Assembly (NCBI RefSeq): GCF_000247815.1
Contig: NC_021693.1
Location: 1,177,765 to 1,241,764 of the forward strand
DNA: 64,000 nucleotides
Direction of reading: 5' to 3'
Source: Ficedula albicollis
Taxonomy: Eukaryota; Chordata; Aves; Passeriformes; Muscicapidae
Shown here one piece after another: positions 62,905-64,000 of this stretch. The notes beneath the pieces were generated by a model that saw only the letters and a list, made by a program, of their open reading frames with translations, had not been told where the DNA came from and searched no databases. How positions within the stretch are numbered: position 1 is the first letter of the stretch; each line of letters begins with the position of its first letter. A program made the position numbers and the translations under genes.

Positions 62905-64000
62905 CACGGCGTGATTCCCCAAAGTTGTCTGGAACCCCAGTCCTGGCAGGAAAACCCCTCCAAATCCCATTTAAATGGGAAAAACTCATTGGGAACAAGG
63001 TGTGATGCCCGAAGGTTGTGTGGATCCCGAATTCCAGCCAGGAAAACCTCTCCAATCCCATTTAAATAAAAAAAATCCATCGTGAGCAAGGTGCGACGCC
63101 TGGAAGTTTTCTGGGACCCGAATTCCAGCCAGGAAAATTCCTCCAAACTCATTTCAATGGGCAAAACCCATGGGGAACAAGGTGTGATTCCCAAAAATTG
63201 TCTGGAACCCAAACCCTGGCAGGAAAGCCCCTCCAATTCCACTCGAATCACATTTCAGTGGGAAAAACCCATCGGGAACAAGGTGTGATTCCCAAAAGCT
63301 GTCTGGAACTCCAATTCCAGCCAGGAAAACCCCTCCAAATCCCATTTAAATGAGAAAAAACCCATAGGGAACGCAAGGTGTAATTCCTGAAAGTTGTCTG
63401 GAACCCCAATTCCAGCAGGAAAACTCCTCCAATTCCACCCCAATCCCATTTCAACTGGAAAAAAGTCATTACGAACACAGAGTGATTCCCAGATCTTGTC
63501 TGGGTCACCAATTCTGGAGGGAAAACCCCGCCCAAATCCCATTTAAATGGCAAAAACTCATCGGGAACAGGGTGCGGTTCCCGAAAATTGTCTGGAACCA
63601 CAATTCCAGGAGGAAAACCCCTCCAATCCCATTTAAATGAGAAAAACCCGTCAGGAACAAGGTGGGACGCCCAGAAGTTTTCCCAGACCCAAATTCCAGC
63701 CAGAAAAATCCCTCCAAACTCATTTCAATGGGAGAAACCCATCGCGAACAAGGTGTGATTGAAGTTTTCCCAGACCCAAATTCCAGTCAGAAAAATCCCT
63801 CCAAACTCATTTCAATGGGAGAAACCCATCGCGAACAAGGTGTGATTCCCAAAAATTGTCTGGAACCCCAATTCCAGCCAGAAAACCCCTCCAAATCCCA
63901 TTTAAACGGGAAAAAACCCCATGGGGAGCAAGATGTGATTCCCAAAAATTGTCTGTAACCCAATTCCAGCCAGGAAAACCCCCTCCAATTTCACCCCAAA
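62905..64000. repeat. Roughly 92-bp satellite to the end of the window
   Basis: About 12 units with cgggaacaaggtgtgattcc, caaaaattgtctggaacccc, caattccagccaggaaaacc and cctccaaatcccatttaaat. It may lie in an SLC4A5 5' intron. Confidence 0.88.

Overview
The window looks like bird nuclear DNA, probably a songbird and probably from a gene-dense, GC-rich small chromosome. Three things point that way: many CR1-type LINE fragments, introns packed with minisatellites, and two vertebrate genes in their conserved tail-to-tail order. The genes are MTHFD2 on the plus strand (mitochondrial one-carbon metabolism) and SLC4A5 on the minus strand (electrogenic sodium-bicarbonate cotransporter NBCe2). Exons were placed by translating both strands, checking GT/AG splice sites and reading phase across every junction. 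Family comparisons come from memory, not from a search.

Layout. 1-4680: GC-rich minisatellites, poly-C runs and a CR1 piece. 4681-4726: ATTGG, GC and TATA boxes facing MTHFD2. 4748-5396: a poly-C run that has probably replaced MTHFD2 exon 1. 6607-16882: MTHFD2 coding exons 2-8, with introns holding large minisatellites (8.0-10.4 kb and 14.2-15.9 kb) and CR1 pieces. 16883-24032: convergent 3' regions of the two genes, repeats and an Illumina adapter remnant. 24033-57790: 25 coding exons of SLC4A5, with phases agreeing at every junction. 57846-64000: repeats and poly-C runs. The SLC4A5 start codon and first exon(s) are not recognisable and lie in a gap or beyond the window.

The most interesting biology is in SLC4A5. 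(1) Two adjacent homologous exons, each 114 nt and phase 0 (35667-35780 and 34618-34731), encode alternative versions of one transmembrane segment and look mutually exclusive. The intron between them has no AG dinucleotide on the sense strand for 838 nt before the second exon. (2) At the 3' end, an 82-nt exon (26984-27065) decides the frame of a 68-nt exon (25755-25822). Inclusion gives a short C-terminus resembling the known NBCe2 end. Skipping gives a longer tail ending ETTL, a PDZ ligand, which parallels the NBCe1-A/B versus NBCe1-C choice in the paralogue SLC4A4. (3) Two intronic minisatellites are built from copies of the adjoining exon edge and its splice site.

The sequence also has a serious quality problem. 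Twenty-one uninterrupted poly-C runs (18 to 2462 bp, about 7.9 kb in all) are all C on the plus strand. Many are flanked by duplicated sequence, one ends in the last bases of an Illumina adapter, and a 16-nt adapter remnant is embedded at 21401. They are best read as assembly or gap-filling artefacts, and the long poly-proline and poly-glycine frames across them are not proteins.
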